Shown piece by piece: positions 15,412 to 24,188 of a stretch of 64,000 bases of DNA. Made by a program: the position numbers and the translations under genes. The notes below the pieces were generated by a model. That model made no database searches and was not told the DNA's origin. It saw nothing but the letters and a program-made list of their open reading frames with translations. Origin of the DNA: Natronococcus pandeyae (GTDB taxonomy: Archaea; Halobacteriota; Halobacteria; Halobacteriales; Natrialbaceae); NCBI RefSeq assembly GCF_008122205.1, contig NZ_PHNJ01000005.1, forward strand, positions 248,001 to 312,000, written 5' to 3'. Numbering within the stretch: the first letter of the stretch is position 1; each line of letters starts with the position of its first letter.

Positions 15412-16287
15412 ATGACGGGAAACTCGACCGCGGTCTCGAGCGAGACGAGCGTTGCCAACCGGCTACGCTACCTGCTGACGCTCTCGCGGCCCCGGTTCTG
15501 GCTCTACCTGGCCGGCCCGGTCCTCGTCGGCGTCGCCTATGCGGCAGGCTCGGCCGACGACCTGTTCACGCCCGCAGCGATCGCACTGTTCGGCTACTTC
15601 CTCCTGCCGGCGAACGTCTTCCTCTACGGGATCAACGACATCTTCGATCGAGAGATCGACGCCGCGAATCCGAAGAAAGACGAGCGGGAGGCGCGGTACC
15701 GGGGGCAGCGTTCCGTCCCGCTCGCGGTCGCCGTCTCCGGAGCGCTCGCGCTGGCGGTGCTTCCGCTGGTCCCGACGGCAGCCTGGGGCTGGATCGCCGG
15801 CTTTCTCGTTCTCGGCGCCGCCTACAGCGCGCCGCCGCTCCGGTTCAAGACGACGCCGCTGCTGGACTCGGTTTCGAACGGGCTCTACATCATGCCGGGA
15901 GCCGCGGCGTACGCCGCCGTCGCCGGCTCGCAGCCGCCCACGCTCGCGGTTCTCGGCGGCTGGCTGTGGGCGATGGGGATGCACACGTTTTCGGCGATTC
16001 CGGACATCGAACCCGACCGAGAGACCGGCGTTCGGACGACGGCGACGGTACTCGGCGAGCGCCGGACCTACGCCTACTGCGGGGCGTGCTGGCTCGCCGG
16101 CGCCATCGCGTTCGGTGCGCTCGACTACCGCCTCGGCGCGCTCATGGCGGTCTACCCCGTTCTCGTCGGCCTGATCGCGACCTCGAGCGTGGCTGTCGAT
16201 CGGGCCTACTGGTGGTTTCCAGCGATCAACACCGTCGTCGGCGGGACGCTGACGATGGGCGGCCTCTGGGTGACTCTGTATGGATGA
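15412..16287 (+). CDS. lyeJ: Lycopene elongase/1,2-hydratase (UbiA prenyltransferase)
   Basis: A 291-aa polytopic membrane protein with the UbiA Asp motifs NDIFDREID (75-83) and DIEPD (198-202), which bind the prenyl diphosphate through Mg. In haloarchaea this enzyme adds C5 units to lycopene and hydrates the ends on the way to bacterioruberin. It lies 37 bp after crtD and its last 8 bp overlap cruF, which fixes its place in the C50 carotenoid operon. Confidence 0.9.
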   Translation: MTGNSTAVSSETSVANRLRYLLTLSRPRFWLYLAGPVLVGVAYAAGSADDLFTPAAIALFGYFLLPANVFLYGINDIFDREIDAANPKKDEREARYRGQRSVPLAVAVSGALALAVLPLVPTAAWGWIAGFLVLGAAYSAPPLRFKTTPLLDSVSNGLYIMPGAAAYAAVAGSQPPTLAVLGGWLWAMGMHTFSAIPDIEPDRETGVRTTATVLGERRTYAYCGACWLAGAIAFGALDYRLGALMAVYPVLVGLIATSSVAVDRAYWWFPAINTVVGGTLTMGGLWVTLYG

Positions 16288-17143
16288 GACGATGACATCA
16301 CGGACGAACGACTGGACGCGAGCAGACGTACAGCGCCGCCTCGAGGAGATCATCCGCGAGAACCGGTTTACGATCGCCGTGGTCTTCCCCTTCATCGGCG
16401 CGGTGACGCTGGTTGCGAGCGCGGAAGGGCTGTTGCCGGAGCCGCTGGCCTACAACCCCCTGCTGATTCTGTTCGGCACGATGGTGATGCGGTCGCCGCT
16501 ACTCGTCGGGCTCTTGCCACGGATCGGTTCGTGGGCACTGGCGTGTCTCGGCCTGTTGACCGCCTACACGTACGCGATCGAGACCGTCGGCGTGCGAACG
16601 GACTGGCCCTACGGCGCCTTCGAGTACACGATCCAGCTCGGCCCGATGCTGTTCGGCGAGGTACCGCTGGCGCTGCCGCTGTTTTTCATCCCGCTCGTGT
16701 TGAACGCCTACCTGCTGACGCTGCTGGTGCTCGGAGACTGGGCCGACTCCGCCCTCGTTCGCGTTCCGACGGCGATCGCCGCCGTCGTCGCGATCGACCT
16801 CGTGCTCGATCCCGCCGCCGTCGCCATCGGCTTCTGGGCGTTCGAATCCGGCGCGTACTACGGCGTCCCGCTCTCGAACTACGTCGGCTGGATCATCTCG
16901 GGAAGCGTCGCGGTCGTCCTGGTCGATCTCGCCTTCGACCGGGCGGCGCTGCTCGAGCGCGTTCGCGGCTGCGTGTTCATCCTCGACGACCTGGTGAGCT
17001 TCGTCCTGCTGTGGGGGACGATCAATCTGCTCTACGGCAACTGGCTGGCTGCAGGCGTCGCCGGCCTGTTCTGTCTCGGCCTGTTCCGAACGGGCCGGTA
17101 CGATCTCGAGATGCTCCGGACGGCGGTTCCGGATACGCGCTGA
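16280..17143 (+). CDS. cruF: Bisanhydrobacterioruberin hydratase (DUF422 carotenoid protein)
   Basis: A 287-aa membrane protein with about seven to eight hydrophobic segments and the DUF422 core TDWPYGAFEYT, FGEVPLALPLFF and GFWAFESGAYYGVPLSNYVGW. CruF hydrates the C50 carotenoid ends to give bacterioruberin, the red membrane pigment. The ATG at 16280 overlaps the end of lyeJ by 8 bp; a second ATG at 16292 would also work. It ends the three-gene operon. Confidence 0.9.
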   Translation: MDETMTSRTNDWTRADVQRRLEEIIRENRFTIAVVFPFIGAVTLVASAEGLLPEPLAYNPLLILFGTMVMRSPLLVGLLPRIGSWALACLGLLTAYTYAIETVGVRTDWPYGAFEYTIQLGPMLFGEVPLALPLFFIPLVLNAYLLTLLVLGDWADSALVRVPTAIAAVVAIDLVLDPAAVAIGFWAFESGAYYGVPLSNYVGWIISGSVAVVLVDLAFDRAALLERVRGCVFILDDLVSFVLLWGTINLLYGNWLAAGVAGLFCLGLFRTGRYDLEMLRTAVPDTR

Positions 17144-17253
17144 CGGGCAGATTCGAATCCGTTTCCCGGTCGCGGCGCGCTTGCTCGAGGGCGCATAAGA
17201 AACGGCGAACCTGCCGGCTACAACCTTTTCCCCGTGAGTATTCTGTCGTACGT

Positions 17254-17409
17254 ATGGCGTCCCGATTACCAGTCGAGTGTCCGCTCTGTCGCGAGACGAT
17301 GCCGCCCGACCAGGGGCTCGAGGACCACCTCGTCAGCGTCCACGAGAAGCGGAAGCTGGCGCGGCTCGTCGTCGAGGAGACGACGGCGCTCGAGGAAGAC
17401 ATTTCCTGA
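17254..17409 (+). CDS. Tiny C2H2-type zinc finger protein (51 aa)
   Basis: The protein reads MASRLPVECPLCRETM, then DHLVSVHEKRK and an acidic helix. One CPLC pair and an H-x4-H pair form a single zinc finger of C2H2 kind; the rest is a short helix. Similar one-finger proteins are common in haloarchaea and at least some regulate transcription. It stands 110 bp after cruF and could be independent of it. Confidence 0.75.
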   Translation: MASRLPVECPLCRETMPPDQGLEDHLVSVHEKRKLARLVVEETTALEEDIS

Positions 17410-17445
17410 GCGTCCCGTCGACGGAGGACGACGTTCGACGGGCCG

Positions 17446-17598
17446 TTAGACGAAGATGCCGCTCAGGGCGGGGCCGAACTGGAGCAAGAGCATGATGACG
17501 GCGGCCGTAATCGCCAGCCAGATCCCCAGGCCGATGGCGGCGAGCCGAGCGTTTTCACGGTCGATCTCGAGAGGGTCGTGCGTCGTATCCAGACTCAT
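17446..17598 (-). CDS. Tiny single-pass membrane protein (50 aa)
   Basis: The frame starts MSLDTTHDPLEIDRENARLAA and ends in a hydrophobic helix (about residues 20-50). It converges with the zinc-finger gene and ends 36 bp from it. The charged head, clean hydrophobic segment and ATG start make it look real. No family or function is recognised. Confidence 0.6.
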   Translation of the reverse strand: MSLDTTHDPLEIDRENARLAAIGLGIWLAITAAVIMLLLQFGPALSGIFV

Positions 17599-17792
17599 AC
17601 CTGTACGATCTCGCCCGCCGACAACGAATTGTGAGCCACGATATAGAGGGTATTGAAGACACGAGCGAACCAGGGCTGGTTCTCTCCAGTTCCGGACCGA
17701 TCACCGAACGGCTGAAACTGAGTTCTGGGAGAACAGAGAGTAGATAGGTCCGGTAGTCGAACCCGGTTGGTTCGAGTCCGCGACGCCTCGAG

Positions 17793-18743
17793 TCACTGCG
17801 TCGGGACGCCTTCGCCGTGTTCGGGACCGTGGCGTTCCGGTTCGGGCGAGGAGATCGCGGAGACGCGCTCGAAGACCGCTTCCGGGTCTCGGTTCCAGTG
17901 CCAGTACCAGCGCGTTTTCGCGAGACACCATAGCTTGCGACTCGTCGAGAGCGACGGCTCCGACGAGAGGACGTCGTACCCCTGGGCCCGGATGACGGCG
18001 TGGTGTTCCGCGTAGAGGACGGCCGCGAGCAACACCGGGAGCTGACAGTCTTCCGGCAGGTACCGAATTCCGGCGACCCCTTCGCGGTAGAGTCGCTCCG
18101 TTCGCTTCAGTTCCTCCGCCATCGCCGCCCGGAACGACGCCGAGTACTCGAGGTTCTCGATCTCCTCCTCGGACACGCCGTGGGATCGAAGCGTCTCCTG
18201 TGGAACGTAGATTCGGTCGCGCTCTACGACGTCCTCGCGGACGTCCCGGAGAAAGTTCGTCATCTGGAACGCCTCCCCGAGTGTGATCGCGTGCGGGAGC
18301 GCAGTCTCCGGGTCGTCGGGTTCCATGATCGCGGTCATCATCACGCCGACGGCTGCGGCCGACCCGCGCATGTACGTCTCGAGGTCGTCGTAGGTCTCGT
18401 ACCGGCTGGTGGCGATATCCGTCTCCATCGCGTCGATGAACGAATCGACTTCGCTATCGGTGATGTCGTACCGCCGCCGAAGCTCCTGGAACGCCTCGAG
18501 GACCGGATCCTCAGGTTCGGCGCGGCCGAGCGCCTGGGCGCGAAGCGACTCGAGTTCCGCACGCTGTTGTGCGGGCGGGACGCCCGCTGCGTCGTCGACG
18601 ACCTCGTCGGCGATGCGAAAGAACGCGTAGAGGATGTGCGTCGCGTTGCGAACCCGGTCCGGGAGAAACCGCGTTGCGAGATAGAACGTCTTCCCGGTTC
18701 GCTTCTGAATCTCCTCGCCTGCGTCGATGTGTTCCTGTTGCAT
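17793..18743 (-). CDS. crtB: Phytoene synthase
   Basis: A 316-aa enzyme that condenses two geranylgeranyl diphosphates head to head, the first committed step to carotenoids. Both Mg-binding Asp motifs are present: DEVVDD (46-51) and DVRED (167-171) within NFLRDVREDVVERDRIYVP. It lies on the opposite strand to crtD-lyeJ-cruF, separated by two tiny genes, so the carotenoid genes sit together but not in one operon. The N terminus MQQEHIDAG is in keeping with the family. Confidence 0.93.
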   Translation of the reverse strand: MQQEHIDAGEEIQKRTGKTFYLATRFLPDRVRNATHILYAFFRIADEVVDDAAGVPPAQQRAELESLRAQALGRAEPEDPVLEAFQELRRRYDITDSEVDSFIDAMETDIATSRYETYDDLETYMRGSAAAVGVMMTAIMEPDDPETALPHAITLGEAFQMTNFLRDVREDVVERDRIYVPQETLRSHGVSEEEIENLEYSASFRAAMAEELKRTERLYREGVAGIRYLPEDCQLPVLLAAVLYAEHHAVIRAQGYDVLSSEPSLSTSRKLWCLAKTRWYWHWNRDPEAVFERVSAISSPEPERHGPEHGEGVPTQ

Positions 18744-18820
18744 TTGCTAGTTTGTTTTTCCCGTCCTTGCTTTGCCGATATCGGCGCCTGACAACGATTG
18801 GATACAAATCATACGGCAGA

Positions 18821-18830
18821 TACATATAAA
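18821..18830 (-). promoter_or_regulatory. Candidate TATA box upstream of crtB
   Basis: Minus-strand TTTATATGTA about 80 bp before ATG 18743, which would give a leader of about 50 nt. No better TATA box is visible closer to the start. Confidence 0.35.
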
Positions 18831-18926
18831 ACCACTCCCCCTCACTAGTGTGGTTGTGACGTACCTGTTTTCCGAGAAGTTCGCCGAGATGGTTTGGTAC
18901 CGACGGTGAAAACGGGCGAGGCCGGG

Positions 18927-20156
18927 TTACGGCTCGAGCAGTTCGTCGGCGAGCATCGGGATGAACGTCCCGATGTCGGTGACCATCCCGATCGCCTGGG
19001 CGCTGCCGCGGTCGAGTAACTGGGTGACCGTCGCGGGGTTGATGTCGACGCAGACGGTCTTCGTCGTCGACGGCAGGCAGTTGCCGACGGCGACGGAGTG
19101 CAACAGCGTCGAGAGCATGAGCACGAGGTCGGCCTCCTGGGCCTGCTCGCGGATCGCGTCCTGGGCCTCGATCGAGTCGGTGATCGTGTCCGGGAGCGGA
19201 CCGTCGTCGCGGATCGACCCCGCGAGCACGTACGGAACGTCGTTCTCGACGCACTCGTACATCACGCCCCCGTCGACGACGCCCTCGTGGACGGCCGCCT
19301 CGATCCCGCCGAGGCGGGCGATCTCGCTGATCGTGTAGATGTGGTGTTTGTGGCCCTTTCGGGGGTGTTCCAGGCTCTCCGTATCGACGCCGAGGGACGT
19401 CCCGTACAGATCTCGCTCGAGGTCGTGGACCGCGAAGCCGTTCCCTGCGCTGAGTGCGTCGACGTACCCCGTCCGGACCAGTTCGGCGAGCGCATCTCGG
19501 CCGCCGGAGTGGACGATCGCCGGTCCACAGACCACGAGGACGGTGCCGTCGTTCTCGTTGACCTCGCGCATCTCGTCGGCGATCTCTTCGATGAGCGACG
19601 CCGACGGGCGTTCGCTCGAGACGCCGCCCTGCATGAAGCCGAACGAACCGCCGCCGTTTCGGGGTCGTTCCGGCGGATCGACTCTGATCCCGGTTTCGCC
19701 CGTCACGACGATATCGCCCTCCTCGATTGCGTTGAGTACCTTCGTATGAACGCGGGTTTCGCCCCCCTCGCGTTCGACTACGAGCGCGCAGTCCATCTCG
19801 ACGTCCTCGACCTCGAGCCATTCGCCGTCGACGCGGACGACCGTCGGGTGGTTGGTCGTCGAGTAGAAGTCGGCGGGCACGATCCCGTCGCCCGGTGCCG
19901 CCTCGAGCGTCGCGTCGCGGGGGTCGGCGACCGCCGCCCCCTGCTGATTGAGTTCGTGGAGGATCGCCCGGAGATCCTCCTCGGTGTCGGCCAGCACTCG
20001 CATCCGACAGTAGGTTTCTTCGTGTTTGTGGCGCCCGACCTCGAACTCCTCGACCTCGAACTCGCCACCCATGTCCATCACGGCGCCGAAACACGCGCCC
20101 ATCGATCCCGAGTCGATGATGTGGCCCTCGAGTTCTACGGTTCGCGAGACTGTCAT
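18927..20156 (-). CDS. LOR/SDH-domain protein, archaeal ornithine cyclodeaminase family (TIGR00300)
   Basis: A 409-aa cytoplasmic protein. Residues 1-100 match the LOR/SDH bifunctional-enzyme domain (HIIDSGSMGACFGAVMDMGG, YCRMRV). The C-terminal part contains a nucleotide-binding-like segment with VVCGPAIVHSGG, RKGHKHHIYTISEI and HSVAVGNCLPSTTKTVCVDINPATVTQLLDRGS. A methanogen member converts ornithine to proline and ammonia with NAD, so a role in proline/arginine metabolism is likely here. There are no operon partners. Confidence 0.82.
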   Translation of the reverse strand: MTVSRTVELEGHIIDSGSMGACFGAVMDMGGEFEVEEFEVGRHKHEETYCRMRVLADTEEDLRAILHELNQQGAAVADPRDATLEAAPGDGIVPADFYSTTNHPTVVRVDGEWLEVEDVEMDCALVVEREGGETRVHTKVLNAIEEGDIVVTGETGIRVDPPERPRNGGGSFGFMQGGVSSERPSASLIEEIADEMREVNENDGTVLVVCGPAIVHSGGRDALAELVRTGYVDALSAGNGFAVHDLERDLYGTSLGVDTESLEHPRKGHKHHIYTISEIARLGGIEAAVHEGVVDGGVMYECVENDVPYVLAGSIRDDGPLPDTITDSIEAQDAIREQAQEADLVLMLSTLLHSVAVGNCLPSTTKTVCVDINPATVTQLLDRGSAQAIGMVTDIGTFIPMLADELLEP

Positions 20157-20256
20157 TGCCCCGTAGTTGGCGACCGGGGACCGTCAATCTGTGCGTCTCT
20201 GGCGAATATCCCCGAGTCGCCGCAAACATCAAGAATAGTATAGATCAACAAAGATG

Positions 20257-20264
20257 AATTTAAG
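20257..20264 (+). promoter_or_regulatory. TATA box of the surface protein gene
   Basis: AATTTAAG about 28 bp before ATG 20289, consistent with a leaderless transcript. Confidence 0.5.
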
Positions 20265-20288
20265 TGAGTTCGGTATCCATCCGGTGCT

Positions 20289-21518
20289 ATGAAACGGATC
20301 GCCCTTCTCGTCGCGGCTCTCGTGATAACTGCACCTCTCGTCGGCGTCGGAACCGCCGTTGCGAGCGAGGATGTGACACTGGCAGTGACTGTTACCGACG
20401 ACGACGAGAACGCCGTCGGCGGCGCACAGGTCACGGTGTCGTGGGACGACGGCGAGCGCACGGACGAAACGCGGTCGAACGGACAGGTGCTGATCGACGT
20501 TCCGAGCGGTGCAGACGTCGCGGTCGACGTCGAACACGACGATCTCGTCCAGAACAATCCGAAAGAGGTAGGCACCGTCAGCGACCACACGACGGTCAGC
20601 GCCGATCTCTACCCCGAAACCGACGGTGAGATCACCGTGGTCGAAAACGACACCCCGATCGCCGATGCGACGGTCACGCTCACCAGGGAGGACGACACCC
20701 GAACCGCAGCGACGGGGACGACCGACGACGACGGCGTCTTTACTGCAGACGCTATCGAGGTCGGCACCTACGAGATCGACGTCGAAAAGGCGGGCTACTA
20801 CGACGAGTCCGCGTCTGTCGACCTGCGATCGAACGACGGAACGACCGTCGCGCTCGAGTCAGGAACCGAACGGGTCACCGTCTCGGTCACCGACGGCTAC
20901 GTCGAGGAACCGCTTCAGACCGACGTCACGATCCGACACGACGGGGAACGCGACGCCACGCTCTCGACGAACGCGGACGGCGAACGAAGCGTCCCGCTCG
21001 AGGTCAACACGGCGTATACGGCCGTCGTCGAGGCGGACGAGTACGACGACGCGAGCAACGAACACGAGTTCACCGTCGGCGAGTCCGCGACAGCGGTCGA
21101 GTACGTGGTCGAGCGCGCGCCTGCGTTGACGCTCGAGGCCTCCAACGAGCGCGTCCTCGTCGGGGAAACCGTCGGCGTCGACGTGACCGACGAGTACGGC
21201 GACCCGGTCGACGACGCCGAACTCGTTCTCGACGGCTCGACCGTCGCGACGACGGACGACGACGGTTCGGCGACCGTGACGATCGAACGACACGGTGAAC
21301 TCGAGCTAACGGTCCAGGAGGGAGACGTCACGGACACGGTCGTCGTCGACGGCGTCGATCCCGACGCGACGGACGACTCTCTGACCGAGGAGCAAAGTGA
21401 GGTCGAGAACGAGACGGACACCGACGACGAAGACGACTCTATCCCCGGATTCGCCGCCGGTACGGCCGGCGTCGCACTGGCTCTGGCTCTGGGGACCGCG
21501 ATCGCTCACCGTCGCTGA
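20289..21518 (+). CDS. Surface protein with Ig-like/carboxypeptidase-regulatory repeats and PGF-CTERM anchor
   Basis: A 409-aa secreted protein. A Sec signal (MKRIALLVAALVITAP) precedes several beta-sandwich repeats of the carboxypeptidase-regulatory type, recognisable by DDDGxxT and turn motifs (GTTDDDGVFTADAIEVGTYE, VATTDDDGSATVTIERHGE). After a Thr/Asp/Glu linker the end is IPGFAAGTAG plus a hydrophobic helix and RR, a PGF-CTERM signal. Archaeosortase A would remove it and lipid-anchor the protein to the envelope. Probably structural or adhesive. Confidence 0.8.
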   Translation: MKRIALLVAALVITAPLVGVGTAVASEDVTLAVTVTDDDENAVGGAQVTVSWDDGERTDETRSNGQVLIDVPSGADVAVDVEHDDLVQNNPKEVGTVSDHTTVSADLYPETDGEITVVENDTPIADATVTLTREDDTRTAATGTTDDDGVFTADAIEVGTYEIDVEKAGYYDESASVDLRSNDGTTVALESGTERVTVSVTDGYVEEPLQTDVTIRHDGERDATLSTNADGERSVPLEVNTAYTAVVEADEYDDASNEHEFTVGESATAVEYVVERAPALTLEASNERVLVGETVGVDVTDEYGDPVDDAELVLDGSTVATTDDDGSATVTIERHGELELTVQEGDVTDTVVVDGVDPDATDDSLTEEQSEVENETDTDDEDDSIPGFAAGTAGVALALALGTAIAHRR

Positions 21519-21637
21519 TGGCAGAGCCGCTGTGCGTCACCCGACTCGAGCACGCGGCAGCCGTGTCGGCTGCACCGAACGGGAGAGTGCCCTCCCGGAA
21601 CACGAACGCCTATTCGACGGCACGATCGAGGGAGGTC

Positions 21638-22201
21638 ATGGGCAGTGAGAAGGAGAAGATGCTTCGCGGGGAGTTGTACGATGCGAGCGACCCCGAACTC
21701 GTGACCGAACGGAGACGCGCACGGGAGCTTACGCGACAGTACAATCGGACGCCGGCGGACGACCACGAACGGCGACGGCGGCTTTTGAACGAACTGTTCG
21801 GCTCGGTGGGAGACCAGTGTCAGGTGGAGTCGCCGTTTCGCTGTGACTACGGCTACAACGTCCACGTCGGCGAGAACTTCTACGCGAACTTCGACTGCGT
21901 CGTCCTGGACGTCTGCCGGGTGGAGATCGGACGGAACTGTCTGCTCGGACCGGGCGTCCACATCTACACGGCGACCCACCCGCTCGATGCGAGCGAGCGA
22001 ACTGAGGGGCGAGAGTACGGGAACCCGGTCACGATCGGTGACGACGTCTGGGTCGGTGGACGGGCGGTTCTCAATCCCGGTGTGACGGTCGGAGACGGCG
22101 CCGTCGTCGCATCCGGGGCGGTCGTAACCGAGGACGTCCCCGCCGAGGTCGTCGTCCAGGGAAACCCCGCGACGGTGGTAACGGAGCTGGCAACGGACTG
22201 A
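21638..22201 (+). CDS. Maltose/galactoside O-acetyltransferase-like hexapeptide protein
   Basis: A 187-aa acetyl-CoA-dependent sugar acetyltransferase of the LacA/Maa family. It has the N-terminal helical part (MGSEKEKMLRGELYDASDPEL), left-handed beta-helix repeats (VHVGENFYANFDCVVLDV, CLLGPGVHIYTATHPLD with the catalytic His, NPVTIGDDVWVGG) and the final VVQGNPATVV. ATG 21638 fits the family start; a longer frame from 21518 overlaps the previous stop by 1 bp and adds unrelated residues. The acceptor sugar is unknown. Confidence 0.88.
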   Translation: MGSEKEKMLRGELYDASDPELVTERRRARELTRQYNRTPADDHERRRRLLNELFGSVGDQCQVESPFRCDYGYNVHVGENFYANFDCVVLDVCRVEIGRNCLLGPGVHIYTATHPLDASERTEGREYGNPVTIGDDVWVGGRAVLNPGVTVGDGAVVASGAVVTEDVPAEVVVQGNPATVVTELATD

Positions 22202-22265
22202 CGAGCACGGCGACGGCGACCGGTCGGCTCGCTCCCTCCGACCCCGCGAGCTGGTACGGGACCAA

Positions 22266-22273
22266 CCTATATG
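22266..22273 (+). promoter_or_regulatory. TATA box that decides the start at 22298
   Basis: CCTATATG lies 25-32 bp before ATG 22298. It overlaps the alternative ATG at 22271, which therefore cannot be on the transcript. Confidence 0.5.
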
Positions 22274-22297
22274 ACACTCGACACCATATCCCAATAC

Positions 22298-22459
22298 ATG
22301 GCTAACGGCACATCTACACTCGGCGCGTCCCGGTGTCGAAACTGTGGCTTCGAGGCGCCAGGCGGCGACGACGCGTGGGTCCGAATCGACGTCCCGAAAC
22401 TCGGCCGGATGACCCAGTGTCCGGAGTGTGGCAGCACGGACGTCATGACACACCGGTAA
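22298..22459 (+). CDS. Small zinc-ribbon protein (53 aa)
   Basis: A 53-aa protein with CRNC and CPEC pairs 26 residues apart, a single zinc ribbon. MANGTSTLGAS opens the protein and STDVMTHR closes it. No further domain is present. Such ribbons are abundant in haloarchaea as regulators or complex subunits; the partner is unknown. The start was set by the TATA box at 22266-22273. Confidence 0.75.
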   Translation: MANGTSTLGASRCRNCGFEAPGGDDAWVRIDVPKLGRMTQCPECGSTDVMTHR

Positions 22460-22543
22460 GCGCCACCGAACGGCAGTTCGGGGTGTGACAGCGTATCCAG
22501 CGACGCAGACAGATTCTTCACCGTCTCCGTTCTACCGTGTCCC

Positions 22544-22945
22544 ATGAGCAACGAAACCAGCGATCTCCCGCGTGCGGACGACGAGTGGCGCGACGAACTC
22601 AGCGACGAGGAGTATCGAATCCTTCGCGAGGCGGGCACCGAAGCCCCGTTCAGCGGCGAGTACGTCGACCACAAGGAAGACGGCAGCTACGCCTGTACCG
22701 GCTGTGGTACCACGCTGTTCGAGTCCGGAACGAAGTTCGACTCCGGCTGTGGCTGGCCGAGTTTCTACGATGTCGACGACGACCGCGTCGAAACCCGCAC
22801 CGACACCAGCCACGGGATGAACCGCACCGAGGTGCTCTGTGCGAACTGTGGCGGCCACCTCGGCCACGTGTTCGAGGACGGACCGGAGCCGACGGGCAAG
22901 CGCTACTGTATCAACTCCGTCGCGCTCGAGTTCGACGACGAGTAA
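22544..22945 (+). CDS. msrB: Peptide methionine (R)-S-oxide reductase
   Basis: A 133-aa cytoplasmic repair enzyme that reduces methionine-R-sulfoxide in proteins. It has zinc cysteines Cys51, Cys54, Cys99 and Cys102, the family core [19 protein letters not shown], and the catalytic Cys122 in RYCINSVAL. Length and motifs are complete. It is followed 59 bp later by a YwbE-like gene on the same strand. Confidence 0.95.
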   Translation: MSNETSDLPRADDEWRDELSDEEYRILREAGTEAPFSGEYVDHKEDGSYACTGCGTTLFESGTKFDSGCGWPSFYDVDDDRVETRTDTSHGMNRTEVLCANCGGHLGHVFEDGPEPTGKRYCINSVALEFDDE

Positions 22946-23004
22946 CGTCCGCCGAAGCGAATGCAGGCAGCACCCTTTTCGACGAAAACGGCACACCATC
23001 GTCC

Positions 23005-23211
23005 ATGTCCAACGAACGACCGACTGCGGACGAACTGCGACAGGGAATCACCGTCGAGATCGTCCAGGAGGACCAGGACGTCCTCTCCGAGGACACGGAG
23101 CCGCTGATCGGTGAAATCGGGACGATCTACGAGGACAATCCGGACGGACCGAAAGTCAAGCTGAAAAACGGCGTCGTCGGTCACGTCCAGTCCGTGGTCC
23201 ACGACGAGTAG
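23005..23211 (+). CDS. YwbE family (DUF2196) protein
   Basis: A 68-aa protein, LRQGITVEIVQEDQD then VKLKNGVVGHVQSVV, matching the DUF2196/YwbE family of small SH3-like beta-barrel proteins found in bacteria and haloarchaea. The function is not established. It probably shares a transcript with msrB. Confidence 0.85.
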   Translation: MSNERPTADELRQGITVEIVQEDQDVLSEDTEPLIGEIGTIYEDNPDGPKVKLKNGVVGHVQSVVHDE

Positions 23212-23291
23212 CGATCGTTTCGGCACCCGGCTCCCGCCTCCCGTTCTATCGCCGGGGGAATCGATATCCTCGTGGATGACGACGTTCGGCC

Positions 23292-24146
23292 ATGGGAAGA
23301 TCGTGGTGGCTCGAACTGGCCACCGACGTCACGGCCGTCAGCCGGGAACGACAGATCAGCGTCAAATCCGCGGGACTGGCCTACCACGCGTTCAACACGC
23401 TCGTCCCGCTCGTCATCCTCGTTCTCGTCGGCGCGACGCTCGTCGACGCACTCGAGCCGATTTTCGAGGTGGTCGCCGAGGCGTTCGGGTTAGAAGACGT
23501 AGTGACCGACGAGGGTCTCGAGGAGGCGGCCGGCGAGAGTGGGGATCGAATCCGAGCAGCCTTGCTCGCGCTCGTCATCCTGCTGTGGAGCGCCGCCCGA
23601 CTGTTCCAGGCGGTCAACAGCGCGTTTACCGACGTGTACGACTCCCGGGACGACCAGTCGTACGTGGGTAACGTCGCCACCGTAACCGCGGTGACCGTCG
23701 TCAACGCCCTGCTCCTGACCGCGACGTTCGCGTTCGGGATCGTCCTGGTAAGCATCGTTGGAATTACCCTCCCGGTGCAAGCCGGCGGGATGGCGGCGGC
23801 GATCGGGAGCGCCGTCGGTCTCGCTTTGCTCCTGCCGGTCGTCTTCTTCCCGATGTACTACCTCTTTCCGCAGGCCGACGTCTCGATAACCGAGGTGCTG
23901 CCGGGAACGGCGTTCGCCGCGATTACGTGGACGGTTCTCGGCGCCGGGTTTCGGTTCTACGTCGTCACCTCAGAGAGCGTCGCACTCTTCGGCATCGCCG
24001 GCGCGATCCTGCTGATCCTGACGTGGGTCTACCTCGGCGGGCTCTGTCTCCTCCTGGGAGCCGTACTCAACGCGGTTCTGGCCGGTCGCGTCGATCCCGA
24101 CGAGGAGTGGGTACCGATGCAAGAGGTGTGGATGAAAAACGCCTGA
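23292..24146 (+). CDS. YihY/BrkB-family integral membrane protein
   Basis: A 284-aa polytopic protein with about six transmembrane helices. Family marks are SAGLAYHAFNTLVPLVI near the N terminus, LWSAARLFQAVNSAFTDVYD, and the repeated ITWTVLGAGFRFYV and TWVYLGGLCLLLGAVLNAVL segments. The family is widespread and of uncertain function; the old name ribonuclease BN is wrong. It stands alone. Confidence 0.9.
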   Translation: MGRSWWLELATDVTAVSRERQISVKSAGLAYHAFNTLVPLVILVLVGATLVDALEPIFEVVAEAFGLEDVVTDEGLEEAAGESGDRIRAALLALVILLWSAARLFQAVNSAFTDVYDSRDDQSYVGNVATVTAVTVVNALLLTATFAFGIVLVSIVGITLPVQAGGMAAAIGSAVGLALLLPVVFFPMYYLFPQADVSITEVLPGTAFAAITWTVLGAGFRFYVVTSESVALFGIAGAILLILTWVYLGGLCLLLGAVLNAVLAGRVDPDEEWVPMQEVWMKNA

Positions 24147-24188
24147 GAAGTGAATCGGAGCGAGACAGGACGGAACCGCTCTCCGCGC

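Noticed and set aside
13887-15458. Long open frame on the minus strand opposite crtD (523 codons)
   Set aside because: It mirrors the codon bias of crtD, has no motif, and would bury a complete desaturase gene. High GC produces such shadows.
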